A stretch of DNA of 64,000 bases from Coriobacteriaceae bacterium (GTDB taxonomy: Bacteria; Actinomycetota; Coriobacteriia; Coriobacteriales; Coriobacteriaceae): assembly GCA_902399975.1 (NCBI GenBank), contig CABOHA010000004.1:112214-176213 (forward strand), in the 5' to 3' direction. Positions within the stretch are counted from its first letter, which is position 1. Every line of letters starts with the position of its first letter. Shown here one piece after another: positions 1 to 10,000 of this stretch. The notes under the pieces are model-generated. The model had not been told where the DNA came from. It made no database searches and saw only the letters and a program-made list of their open reading frames with translations. Position numbers and translations under genes: made by a program.

Positions 1-1
1 T

Positions 2-2845
2 GGCGTGCAGTACCTTTCATTTGTGTCCAAGACCGTTTATGAAGAAAGCACCTCGCATTTAGAGGAAGTTCTGCATAAATCTAACAACATGCTGAGAAAG
101 ATCGCCGACCAAAACATCTCCTACCTGCATTTGTGGAACGGCTTCCTGGAGACCACCCCCGATGACGACGGGATTCAGGCGTTTCTGGAATCCGCAAAGC
201 AGGAGCTTGGCTTTGCCGAATTCTACTTTCTTTCGTATGACGGCAACTATATGACACCGCGCGGGGAAACGGGCTATCTTGGCCTGCAGAGCAACCTCGA
301 CGAGAAGCTTGCCGATCAGAACGACATTGTATTAAACGCGGTCTTGCCCGGGCAGGATCCGACGCTGGTGTTTATCTGCCCCGAAACAAAGGGCGTCTAC
401 CGCGGCTTTGCCTACGATGCCATTGCCATCAGCCATCGCAATGACGCTGTGATGAAATCCGTGGACGATTCGGCGTTTGGCGGAACCGCCAGCACCTATG
501 TCGTCTACCCGGATGGGCAGGTCGTGATCGAAAATATCGCAGAGGGCGAGCAATCCATCTATAACCTGCTTGCGGTCCTGCGCGAGCATTCCAACCTCAG
601 CGAAGCGCAGGTGCAAGATCTTGCCAATGATTTTGCAAAAGGTGCCGACGGAAACCGCGAGGTAGAGCTGGGCGACACAAAATACTATCTGGCGTACGAA
701 AGCGCCGACATCCAGGACTGGACCTTGGTGGAGCTTGTCCCCGTGGATGTCGTCAATGCCGCTATGAATCAGCTTTGGCTGAGAACGGTACAAATAGTAG
801 TGGGCATTGGAGGCGGACTTTCGCTCATGACCATTCTGCAGGTTATTAGCAGGGGTCGCATCAAACTGCGCCGCAAGAATACCGAAATCTTGTACCGCGA
901 AGAGCTGTTCCGGAAGCTATCCCAGAACGTGGACGATGTCTTTTTGATGCTAGATGCAAAAACCTACAAGGCAGATTATATTAGCCCGAACATGGAACGC
1001 TTGCTGGGTCTGACGCAGGAGAGCGTGCGCGAAAATGTCGGTACGCTGGCCATGCTGCACCCGAAGGATACCGTCGAACCTGTCGAAAACTATCTGGCGG
1101 GGCTTGCCGGCGGCGAGCAACGCGAATGGGATATGGAATATACCCATCAGCAAACGGGGGAACGACGCTGGTTCCATGTGGTTGCTATGGGCAGTGAGGT
1201 CGAGGGACAAACCAAGTACATTCTGGTTTTATCTGACCGCACCGCCGATAAGCAGGTGAATCAAGCACTTGCGGATGCCGTTGCCGCCGCCGAAAACGCC
1301 AACCGCGCCAAGAGCACCTTCCTTTCCAGCATGTCCCACGATATCCGCACGCCTATGAACGCCATCATCGGCTTTACCACGCTGGCGGTCAGCCATCTGG
1401 ACGATAAGGAGCGCGTGAAGGACTACCTTGCCAAGACCCTTGCCTCCAGCAACCATCTGCTCTCGCTCATCAATGACATCTTGGATATGAGCCGTATCGA
1501 AAGCGGAAAAATACAGCTGGACGAAACCGAGGTCAATCTCTCCGATGTGCTGCACGATATTAAAACCATCGTCAGCGGGCAGATTTACGCAAAGCAACTG
1601 GAATTGTATATGGACGCGATAGACGTTACCGACGAGGACGTCTATTGCGACAAGACCAGGCTCAACCAGGTCTTGATGAACCTTTTGTCCAATGCCATCA
1701 AGTTCACCCCCGCGGGCGGCACGATATCGGTGCGGGTGCGCCAGCTTGCCGGTAAGGTCGGCGGATGCGGGCAGTATGAATTCCGCGTCAAGGACAGCGG
1801 TATCGGTATGGACCCGGATTTTGCCAAAAAGGTATTTGAACCCTTTGAGCGCGAGCGCTCCTCCACGGTAAGCAGAATACAGGGTGCCGGGCTGGGTATG
1901 GCCATCACCAAAAACATCGTAGATATGATGGGCGGCACCATTGAGGTACAGTCCGCGCCGGAAAAAGGCTCTGAATTTATCGTCCGTGTTCCGCTGCGCG
2001 CCCAGACAGAACGCCGTAGGGAGGTAAAAATCGTCGAGCTGGAAGGACTGAAGGCGCTGGTGGTTGACGACGATTTCAACACCTGCGACAGCGTGACCAA
2101 GATGCTGGTCAAGGTGGGGATGCGCGCCCAATGGACGCTTTCTGGTAAGGAAGCCGTGCTGCGCGCACGGCAGTCCCTCGAGATGGGCGATACCTTTAAG
2201 GCCTATATCATCGACTGGCGCCTGCCGGATATGAATGGCATTGAGGTAACCCGCCAGATTCGCGCACTGAACGACGATACGCCCATTATTATCCTGACCG
2301 CCTATGACTGGTCTGACATTGAGGTGGAGGCAAAGGCAGCCGGTGTCACGGCGTTCTGTTCCAAGCCGATGTTTATGTCCGACTTGCGCGACACGCTGAT
2401 GACCGTCATCGGGCAGGAACAGGCGAAAGAGGAGCAGAGCATATTGCCCCAAAATGCCACCGACCTCAAGGGCATGCATGTTCTGCTTGTCGAGGATAAC
2501 GAGCTGAACCGCGAGATTGCCGAGGAGATCATGAAGGCCTACGGCCTTGAGGTCGACACCGCCGAAAACGGCGCTATCGCCGTGGATAAAGTCAGCGCTG
2601 CAGCGCCCGGGCAGTACGATTTGGTGCTGATGGACGTGCAGATGCCCATCACGGACGGCTACACCGCCACCCGCCGCATCCGCGAACTGGAAAACCCCGC
2701 GTTGGCAGGCGTCCCCATTCTTGCCATGACGGCAAACGCCTTTGATGAGGACCGCCGCAACGCCTTGGAAAGCGGCATGAACGGCTTTTTGTCCAAGCCC
2801 ATTGTGATTGCCGACCTTGTACAGGAGATGCGCAAGATCAGGTAG
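2..2845 (+). CDS. Hybrid sensor histidine kinase, 5' truncated by the window edge
   Basis: The frame is open to the left edge, so the true start and probably a first membrane segment lie outside; GTG at 5 is the first visible start-like codon. In order: an extracytoplasmic Cache-like sensor (about residues 1-255), a membrane helix near 258-282, a PAS domain (about 300-415), HisKA with phospho-acceptor His445 in MSHDIRTP, a HATPase, and two receiver domains with acceptor Asp near 736 (YIIDWRLPD) and 877 (LVLMDVQMP). This is a membrane phosphorelay kinase that senses an external ligand. No DNA-binding response regulator is adjacent, so its target is unknown. A MATE exporter starts 75 bases downstream on the same strand and could be co-transcribed. 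Confidence 0.93.
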   Translation, partial: GVQYLSFVSKTVYEESTSHLEEVLHKSNNMLRKIADQNISYLHLWNGFLETTPDDDGIQAFLESAKQELGFAEFYFLSYDGNYMTPRGETGYLGLQSNLDEKLADQNDIVLNAVLPGQDPTLVFICPETKGVYRGFAYDAIAISHRNDAVMKSVDDSAFGGTASTYVVYPDGQVVIENIAEGEQSIYNLLAVLREHSNLSEAQVQDLANDFAKGADGNREVELGDTKYYLAYESADIQDWTLVELVPVDVVNAAMNQLWLRTVQIVVGIGGGLSLMTILQVISRGRIKLRRKNTEILYREELFRKLSQNVDDVFLMLDAKTYKADYISPNMERLLGLTQESVRENVGTLAMLHPKDTVEPVENYLAGLAGGEQREWDMEYTHQQTGERRWFHVVAMGSEVEGQTKYILVLSDRTADKQVNQALADAVAAAENANRAKSTFLSSMSHDIRTPMNAIIGFTTLAVSHLDDKERVKDYLAKTLASSNHLLSLINDILDMSRIESGKIQLDETEVNLSDVLHDIKTIVSGQIYAKQLELYMDAIDVTDEDVYCDKTRLNQVLMNLLSNAIKFTPAGGTISVRVRQLAGKVGGCGQYEFRVKDSGIGMDPDFAKKVFEPFERERSSTVSRIQGAGLGMAITKNIVDMMGGTIEVQSAPEKGSEFIVRVPLRAQTERRREVKIVELEGLKALVVDDDFNTCDSVTKMLVKVGMRAQWTLSGKEAVLRARQSLEMGDTFKAYIIDWRLPDMNGIEVTRQIRALNDDTPIIILTAYDWSDIEVEAKAAGVTAFCSKPMFMSDLRDTLMTVIGQEQAKEEQSILPQNATDLKGMHVLLVEDNELNREIAEEIMKAYGLEVDTAENGAIAVDKVSAAAPGQYDLVLMDVQMPITDGYTATRRIRELENPALAGVPILAMTANAFDEDRRNALESGMNGFLSKPIVIADLVQEMRKIR

Positions 2846-2920
2846 CTCAACGACTGCCCGATAGGAGTATCATCGTCTGCGCAAATAAGCACGAAAGAGC
2901 ATAGTAGAGATTGAGAGCGT

Positions 2921-4303
2921 ATGACTGAAACCGCGTCCAAGCACATTGACATGACCACCGGCTCGCTGTGGCGCAATATTCCCCTGTTCGCCTTTCCCGT
3001 CGCCGCCACGAGCATCCTTGAGCAGCTGTCGAACCTCATCGCCACGGTCATCATCGGTAACTTCTCGGGCGACCAGGGAACCCTCGCCATGGCGGCGGTC
3101 GGCTCCAATGTTCCGCTTACCAGTCTTATGATCAACCTGTTTATTGGGCTGTCGCTTGGCTCCAACGTGGTCATCGCCAACGCCATCGGCCGCAACGATC
3201 AGAACATGGTCAAGCGCGCCGTCCATACCTCGATTCTGATGGCACTCGTGGGCTTTGTCGTCATCGCGCTGGGCGAGATCTTTGCCGAACCCATGCTCGC
3301 CGCGCTCAACGTCCCTGACGAAACCATGCCGCTCGCATCGCTCTACCTACGCGTCTTTTTGCTGAGCATGCCCTCGATTTTGCTTTACAACTTTGAGGCC
3401 GCGATCTTCCGCTCCGTCGGCATCACCCGCATGCCGCTGCAGGCGCTTGCCGTGTCCACCGTCCTCAACATTGGCCTGGACCTCGTCTTTGTCCCCGTAC
3501 TCCACTGGGGCGTCGCGGGCGTCGCCATCGCCACCGCCATCGCCTACACCGTCAGCGCCGCTACGCTCTTTATCCGCCTGCTCAAGACCGACTCCGTCGT
3601 CCGCGTCACCCCACGCGACTTAGGCTTAGACCCCGTCGCCCTCAAGCGCATCGTCAAGATTGGCCTGCCCGCCGGCATCCAAAGCGCCGTCTTTGCCGTC
3701 GCCAACATCATCATCCAGTCCGCCATCAACAGCCTGGGCACCGAGGTCATGGCGGCATCGAGCGCCGCCATGAGCCTGGAGTATGTGTGCTACAACCTGC
3801 TCAACAGCTTTAGCCAGGCCTGCACCACCTTTGTGGGGCAAAACCACGGCGCTCGCCAGATCGACCGCTGCACCAAGACGCTCAAGGTCTGCCTGGTCGA
3901 AGGCGGCATCGTCGCGCTCACCACCATCGTCATCATCGTCGGTCTGGGGCGCGAGATCCTGGCGCTCTTTAACAGCGATCCCAACATCGTCTCGATCGGC
4001 TATATCCGCGTGTGTTCGATCTTCCCGGCGTACGCCTTTAGCATGTTCTACGAAAACATGTCCGGTTATCTGCGCGGCTTTGGCATCTCGCTCATGCCCG
4101 CCCTCATCACCATGATTTGCGTCTGCGGCATCCGCTTCTATTGGGTGTTCTGCGTGTTCCCGCACTTCCGCACCTTTGCGAACATCGTGATGGTCTATCC
4201 CATCAGCCTGGGCACCACGGCATTCTTTATGGTCGTGGCGGTACTGCTCTGCCACCCGGCACGCACCTACCGTCTGGCACAAGCCAAAACCGGGGCGTTC
4301 TAG
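2921..4303 (+). CDS. MATE family multidrug/cation efflux transporter
   Basis: The 460-residue protein is almost entirely hydrophobic, with about twelve predicted membrane helices arranged as two MatE halves (about 20-180 and 245-400), the normal size for the family. MATE proteins export drugs or metabolites by Na+ or H+ antiport; the substrate cannot be read from sequence. The start is ATG at 2921 behind a weak purine-rich GAGAG. The gene follows the hybrid kinase and ends convergently with the LysR gene, 27 bases away. Confidence 0.92.
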   Translation: MTETASKHIDMTTGSLWRNIPLFAFPVAATSILEQLSNLIATVIIGNFSGDQGTLAMAAVGSNVPLTSLMINLFIGLSLGSNVVIANAIGRNDQNMVKRAVHTSILMALVGFVVIALGEIFAEPMLAALNVPDETMPLASLYLRVFLLSMPSILLYNFEAAIFRSVGITRMPLQALAVSTVLNIGLDLVFVPVLHWGVAGVAIATAIAYTVSAATLFIRLLKTDSVVRVTPRDLGLDPVALKRIVKIGLPAGIQSAVFAVANIIIQSAINSLGTEVMAASSAAMSLEYVCYNLLNSFSQACTTFVGQNHGARQIDRCTKTLKVCLVEGGIVALTTIVIIVGLGREILALFNSDPNIVSIGYIRVCSIFPAYAFSMFYENMSGYLRGFGISLMPALITMICVCGIRFYWVFCVFPHFRTFANIVMVYPISLGTTAFFMVVAVLLCHPARTYRLAQAKTGAF

Positions 4304-4330
4304 GCACACAACTAGGTAGCACATCGGCAG

Positions 4331-5197
4331 CTAATTGACAATATGCGAGCTCATATAGTCGATAAAGCGCCTCGTGGCGATAGGCATGGTGTCCCAGCTG
4401 CGCCAAGCCGCCACGACGTCGCGCGAGGGAGCATGCACGATGGGGCGCACACAAATATCGGCCCGCATGCCCTCGACGGTACGGCGGTAGAGCATGCTCA
4501 CACCGAGGCCCTCCTCCACCATCGCCATAATGGTGTAGTCATCGGTGACCTCACTCGTCACATGCGGCGATAGCCCGTGCGCGGCAAACGCATCGAGCAC
4601 CAGACTCTGTTCGCCCTCATCCAGCAGCACAAAAGGTTCGGACGCCAGGTCGGCAAGCGTCACCTTCTCCTTTGCCGCCAGTGGATGGACGGCTGGCAAC
4701 AGCGCCACCAGCTCGTCGTGATAGACCACGCGTTTCTCGAGCCCCTCGGTAAATCCACGCGCCGTAAAGCAAAAGTCAACCACGCCATCGTGCACCCACT
4801 GGGCGTTGCGCGTGTAATCGCCCTGCTTGAGGGTAAAGCGCACGCCCGGATGCAGGGCCCCAAAGTCGCGGATCACACGCGGCAACACAGTACGACTCAC
4901 GTTGGTAAACGTCGCAATGCGAATGTCGGTCGACGAAAGCCCCAGCAACTCCTGGCGCTTGCCCTCAAGCTCGGCCTCGGCCGTAACGATCTGGCGCAGA
5001 TACGGCAGATACTGTTTGCCGTCGCGCGTAAGCGAGACGCCCTGCTTGCCACGCTCGATAATCGTGGTGCCCAGCTCGCGCTCGAGCGCCTTGACGGCCT
5101 GGCTCACCGCGCTTTGCGTATAGCCCAGCGCGTCGGCGGCACGTTTCAGGCTGCCGCAATCGACCACCATACATACAATCTGATACCGCGATGCCAT
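4331..5197 (-). CDS. LysR family transcriptional regulator
   Basis: This 288-residue protein has a winged helix-turn-helix at residues 1-60 (LKRAADALGYTQSAVSQAV) and a periplasmic-binding-protein-like effector domain from about 90 to 285, the standard LysR layout. The ATG at 5197 has a GGAGG six bases upstream. It is transcribed away from the EamA transporter at 5356, and the shared intergenic region carries a T-N11-A dyad (5257-5275). By the usual LysR logic it probably controls that transporter and itself. The inducer is unknown. Confidence 0.93.
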   Translation of the reverse strand: MASRYQIVCMVVDCGSLKRAADALGYTQSAVSQAVKALERELGTTIIERGKQGVSLTRDGKQYLPYLRQIVTAEAELEGKRQELLGLSSTDIRIATFTNVSRTVLPRVIRDFGALHPGVRFTLKQGDYTRNAQWVHDGVVDFCFTARGFTEGLEKRVVYHDELVALLPAVHPLAAKEKVTLADLASEPFVLLDEGEQSLVLDAFAAHGLSPHVTSEVTDDYTIMAMVEEGLGVSMLYRRTVEGMRADICVRPIVHAPSRDVVAAWRSWDTMPIATRRFIDYMSSHIVN

Positions 5198-5256
5198 CGT
5201 GCCTCCACATCGATGTAGCCGTAAAACGTTTTGCCAGGGCTTTTTCTTCCAACATT

Positions 5257-5275
5257 AGTATTTCTTAATCATACT
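5257..5275. promoter_or_regulatory. Candidate LysR box (AGTAT-N9-ATACT)
   Basis: A perfect 5-base dyad spaced by 9 bases matches the LysR T-N11-A pattern. It lies between the divergent LysR gene and the EamA transporter, about 60 bases from the LysR start and 80 from the transporter start. Binding is inferred from position and pattern only. Confidence 0.5.
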
Positions 5276-5355
5276 GAAGATACATTCGCTTTACTACATC
5301 CATATCTGGGAGCAGAATCCTTTTTGCGAAACCGTTCTGTAACAAAAGGAGTCCC

Positions 5356-6258
5356 ATGGATCGCAAAAAAGCAATCGCGCTCTCATTTTCCGTTCCCGTC
5401 GCATGGGGCTTTTCGTACCCCCTCATGAAGATCGGCATGGACAGCATGAACGCCACGAGCATCGTCGCGCTGCGCTGCATCATCGCCTTTGCGGCCTGCC
5501 TGCTGCTCTTCCACAAGCACGCGGTGCGCATCAACCGTGACCTGATGGTCCGCGCCGCCATCATCGGCGCCATCATGGCAACCGAGATCACCTGCATGTG
5601 CCTGGGCTCCAGCCTCACCTCCGCCTCCACCGCCGGCTTTTTGCAGAGCCTGACGGTCGTAATCGTGCCGTTTGCCAACGCGGCCCTGCTGCGTCGCGCT
5701 CCCGAGCGCAAGGTGCTCATCGGCACCGCCATCGTCACCTGCGGCATGTTGCTGCTCTCGGGCGCCGACTTTACCAGCCTGAATCCCGGCGCGATCATCA
5801 TGCTGCTCTCGGCCTTTATCTATGCCGGCCACATTATCATCGCCAAGCGCTTTGTCGAAGAAGTCGATCCGCTGGCTCTGGGCGTTTGGCAGCTGGGCTT
5901 CGGCGGCTTGTTCTCGGGTATCGCCGCATTTACCTTTGGCGGCTTCACGCTTCCCAGCACGCCGAGCGAGATCGTCGTTATCGTTGCGCTCGCACTCATC
6001 TGCTCTGCCTACGGCTTTATCACCCAGACGCTCGTGCAGCCCCACGTACCTGCCGAAACCACTGGCTTCGCCTTCTCGCTCGAGCCGGTCTGCTCCGCCG
6101 TCTTCTCGTTTTTCCTGGTCGGCGAGGTCCTGAGCCCCATCGCCTTCCTTGGCGCTGCCCTCATCCTCACCGGCGTCATGGTGGCAACTGTCGAGCTTCC
6201 GCGCCTTCGCGCACATGGGCATGCTCATATGGCGGCAGCGCCCGAGCACGTCTCGTAG
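5356..6258 (+). CDS. DMT superfamily (EamA) transporter
   Basis: The 300-residue membrane protein has two EamA repeats (about residues 5-135 and 150-285) giving ten helices, the typical drug/metabolite transporter size. It probably exports a small metabolite or amino acid; specificity cannot be assigned. The start is ATG at 5356 with AAAGGAG just upstream. Its divergent LysR neighbour and the dyad between them suggest regulated expression. Confidence 0.92.
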   Translation: MDRKKAIALSFSVPVAWGFSYPLMKIGMDSMNATSIVALRCIIAFAACLLLFHKHAVRINRDLMVRAAIIGAIMATEITCMCLGSSLTSASTAGFLQSLTVVIVPFANAALLRRAPERKVLIGTAIVTCGMLLLSGADFTSLNPGAIIMLLSAFIYAGHIIIAKRFVEEVDPLALGVWQLGFGGLFSGIAAFTFGGFTLPSTPSEIVVIVALALICSAYGFITQTLVQPHVPAETTGFAFSLEPVCSAVFSFFLVGEVLSPIAFLGAALILTGVMVATVELPRLRAHGHAHMAAAPEHVS

Positions 6259-6346
6259 GCCCCACTCCTCATGTAGCCGCGGCATAAAGGCAACCGGTGC
6301 GCCTTTACAATAGATGCCGACAAAGCATCTGCCCTAAAGGAGTTCC

Positions 6347-7075
6347 ATGGACGCTGCAACTCGCGACCGCAACATAGCAACTTGGTTGGGCGATGCGCCG
6401 CAGCCGGTACGTGACACGACGAACCAGCTGCTCGAGCGCATCGCCCTTTTGCGTGCCGAGCAGACTATCTACCCGGCACAAGACGACATCCTCAATGCCC
6501 TCGCCTACACGCCGGCCGACCTGGTCAAGGTAGTCATCTTGGGCCAAGACCCCTATCACGGACCCAACCAGGCCATGGGACTGTCGTTCTCGGTGCCTGC
6601 GACGCAAACCAAGTTGCCGCCGAGCCTGCGCAACATCTATAAGGAACTCAACGCCGATCTGGGCTGCCCCATTCCCGCCACGGGAGACCTAACCCCCTGG
6701 GCACAACAGGGCGTCCTGCTTCTCAACACGACGCTCACCGTGCGCGAACATGCCGCGAACTCGCACGCCAAGCTGGGCTGGAGCACGCTCACCGACTACG
6801 TTATCGAACGCTGCTGTCAGCTGCCCCAGCCGGTCGTCTTTTTGGCATGGGGCCGCTTTGCCCAGCAGATGGTCGAGGGCAAGCTCGCCGCGACCGGCGC
6901 GGGCAAGGCGGGCGGCAAGTTCTGCCTTGCCTCCACGCACCCCTCGCCGCTTTCGGCCAACCGTGCCACGGCAGAATTCCCCGCTTTTATGGGGTCGCGT
7001 CCCTTCTCGGCAGCCAATGAATTGCTCGAGCAAAACGGCAGCAGCCCCATCGACTGGGGCTGCCTCGCTTCATAA
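6347..7075 (+). CDS. ung: Uracil-DNA glycosylase, family 1
   Basis: This enzyme removes uracil from DNA to start base-excision repair. The 242-residue protein has the water-activating motif GQDPYHGP with catalytic Asp68 and the C-terminal HPSPLSA motif carrying the conserved His, both diagnostic of family 1 UDG, and its length is normal. The ATG at 6347 follows AAGGAG. A G/C-rich hairpin (7041-7048 with 7056-7063) sits inside the last codons, and only five bases separate its end from the convergent LRR gene. Confidence 0.97.
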   Translation: MDAATRDRNIATWLGDAPQPVRDTTNQLLERIALLRAEQTIYPAQDDILNALAYTPADLVKVVILGQDPYHGPNQAMGLSFSVPATQTKLPPSLRNIYKELNADLGCPIPATGDLTPWAQQGVLLLNTTLTVREHAANSHAKLGWSTLTDYVIERCCQLPQPVVFLAWGRFAQQMVEGKLAATGAGKAGGKFCLASTHPSPLSANRATAEFPAFMGSRPFSAANELLEQNGSSPIDWGCLAS

Positions 7076-7080
7076 CCTGC

Positions 7081-10000
7081 CTAGCCGGCGATCCAATATT
7101 GCGGATACTTATTGATATCAATGGGGTCGCCGAGCTCGCCGATATCGCTTATGGCCTCCATGCCCATCAGCGAGCGCAAGCGATTCTCGCACTCCATGAT
7201 GGGCTCATTTACGGCCTTATTGAGCACATCGAACGTCGGCGACTCAAACGTATCCATGTTGACGTTGCCGAACCACTTGCTCTCAACGTAGTCGGCCTCC
7301 TCGTCGTCTGTGGCAACCCCCACCATCTGACGAGACCACGTCTTGAGCAGCGGCTCGCGATCGGCCTCGGCAATATTGAGCGCCACGTTGCCGCCAAACG
7401 AGAACGGCATGCTCTCCATCCCGCCCAGCAACTCCGGCAGCAGACAGCCAGTAGGCAGCGTCACCGTCACGCCGCTGCAGCCCGCAAACGCACCGCTCTG
7501 GATGCCGACCACCTTATCGCACAGCTCAATCTCGGTGAGGTTCGAACAGTGCGAGAAGGCGTTCGAGTCGATTACGGTCGGTCCCGTCAACACACTCGCT
7601 AAATCGGCACGCTCGATATCGGACGGCGCCGAGACCAGCGTGGCGGTACCGTCACCGCTGTCCTCGATCTTCCATTCATCGCTCTCGAACGCATCGCCGT
7701 CCGCCTGGATAACCGTAGAAGCCTCGACCAACGGCAGCCCCATCATGGTTCGCAGGCGATTCTCGGGCTCCAATAGGTTCTGAGCCATCTGCGCCCTAAC
7801 CGCATCGGCCGTCGGCTCCGGACCCTCCCCCATGAACCAATCGGAAAGCATGCCAAATTCCACAACGCCATAATACGTGTCGTAGTCGTCGTAGCCAATG
7901 AGTCCGTAGACCCATGCATTGAGGTAGTCCTGCTCCATGCCGCTGGGCAACGACAGGTGAATGCGGCTGGCCTCTTCTTGGGCATCGGTTGCGCCGTCCA
8001 AGAAGAAACCCACACCCGGCGATGGATGGCCCAGCGTCGCGATACCGGTACCGACGGTCAAGTTCGTAAAGGCGGCATCATTGCCAAACACCGATGACGC
8101 CAGGTAGTTTCGAGAGCCCGCACCCGTAGCTGCGTCGTAGTCGCCATTGGTATCCGCCACAAACGATGCACTCGCGAGCCTCGGGCAGTCCATGAATGCC
8201 TGGTCGCTGATTTCGATCGTTGCCGCGTGCACAGACGCCGAGACAAGATTCGTACAGCCTTCGAACGCCGACACGCCGACGTAGATATCGTTATCGGGAA
8301 GATCGATGTTCAGGTCGCCGGCGATGCCGGAATTCCTGAAGGCATAGCGATCGATATATGCCAGATTGGGAGCCGAAGCCCAATCGACATCCCACGCGCC
8401 TCCGGTCCCCTCAAAGGCACCAGGCAGGTCCTTGGCGCCAGACAAGGAATAGCCGCCAAAGATCTCAATCGTACTCGGCAGCAGCTCAATCGTACCGTTG
8501 AGCATCGAGGGCGCACCGAGCAGGATGCTTGGCTTGCCTTCCTCGTCGCCATCGTAATAGCCGTAGAGAAGGGGCGCGTCGTCGCTTTGGGCATCGCAAG
8601 CAAAATCGTAAATGCCGTCGACAGTGACAAAGCGGCTGTCGTAGCCCTGCAGCTCGCCATCGGGCGCATACCAGGTGCAGCCGGCCGGATTGGGATTCTC
8701 GGTCGTGGCAAAGACAGCCTTTTTAGCACGCGACGCCACAAAGCCCAGGCCCGTGCAGCCCTTAAAGACATCGGCACCCACCTCAATGCTATCGGGCGTG
8801 CCGATAAACACACCTTGAAGGTTTTGGCAGTTCTCAAACGCGTTACGGCCGATGGCACTCGTCTTCTCGCCCAGATTGACAAACCTGAGCTCCGCATCGC
8901 CCGAGAAAGCATACGGTGCGATGGAATCTACTTGGAGCTGCTTGCCGCCATCCGCAAGCAAGGTGCCGTCAAAGGTCGCGGACAGGTTGCCATCCTCATC
9001 GCCTGCAGCGGACAGCAAAATCGTCTTGTCGGCGTTGGCGTAATACAAGTATCCGTCTTGAGACAGGCTCATCTTAATCACGCGCGCATCGGGTGCACCG
9101 GCGGCAGCCTTGCGCTGTTCGACATACGCGACCTGCTCATCGGTTGCGCACACGATGGTCCGCACGGAACCGCCCTCAAGACTGCCGTCCTCGAGCGTCA
9201 CCTTATCGTCAAACCACGGCATGAGTACCAGCGTGTCCACCGAAGTGTTGCCCGCAAAGGCACCCTTCTTGATGGTGTTGGAAATCTGCACCAGGGCAAT
9301 ATTGGAACCCGTATCGAGCACATAGCACAGGTCGCTTTCGAGCTGCGAATTAATGTTGTACACCAGCCCCTGTGAGTACGTGAGCTGGACACTGGGGTTG
9401 GTCGCGGGCGACACGTATACGCCGTAGGCATTCTCTAGTTCGTCCGCGTGCTCGGTAATAAAATCGAGCAGCGCGGCATCGTCGACGACCAGGGTGCAGT
9501 CCTGCAGATTGCTCACGTCAATCTGGGGCAACTCGCCCTCTTTGGACGCGTGCAGAACAATACGATCGAGCTTATTGCGATCGGGAATGACGACATGGGC
9601 AATATCGGCGGGAACATCGAGCTCGCGCGTATGGTAGGGAACGCCCAGATACTCCTTGCCATCGCGAGAGGTCAAGATACCCTCATCCGTTGCGGCATAG
9701 ACGGGGTTATCCGACGCGACGCGGTAGACATCGAGCACTTGAAAGCCCGCATTGACGTTGACGTAGTACACCGAGGACGGTAGCTCTAGATTGTTGATCT
9801 GCCACGTAAAGACTTCACGCTGACGACTGTCGGTATAGGCGTCGACCGCCTGCACACCCTGCGGAACGCTGAGCGTCTCGCCCCCGCCATCGACCGACAC
9901 GACCGACTCATCCACATCGACAAGCGTCTGCAGGCGTGAGTTATTGAGGCTGGTAGGGTCGTCGTCAAAGCGATAGTCCTCGTCGAGAGCATAACCCTGA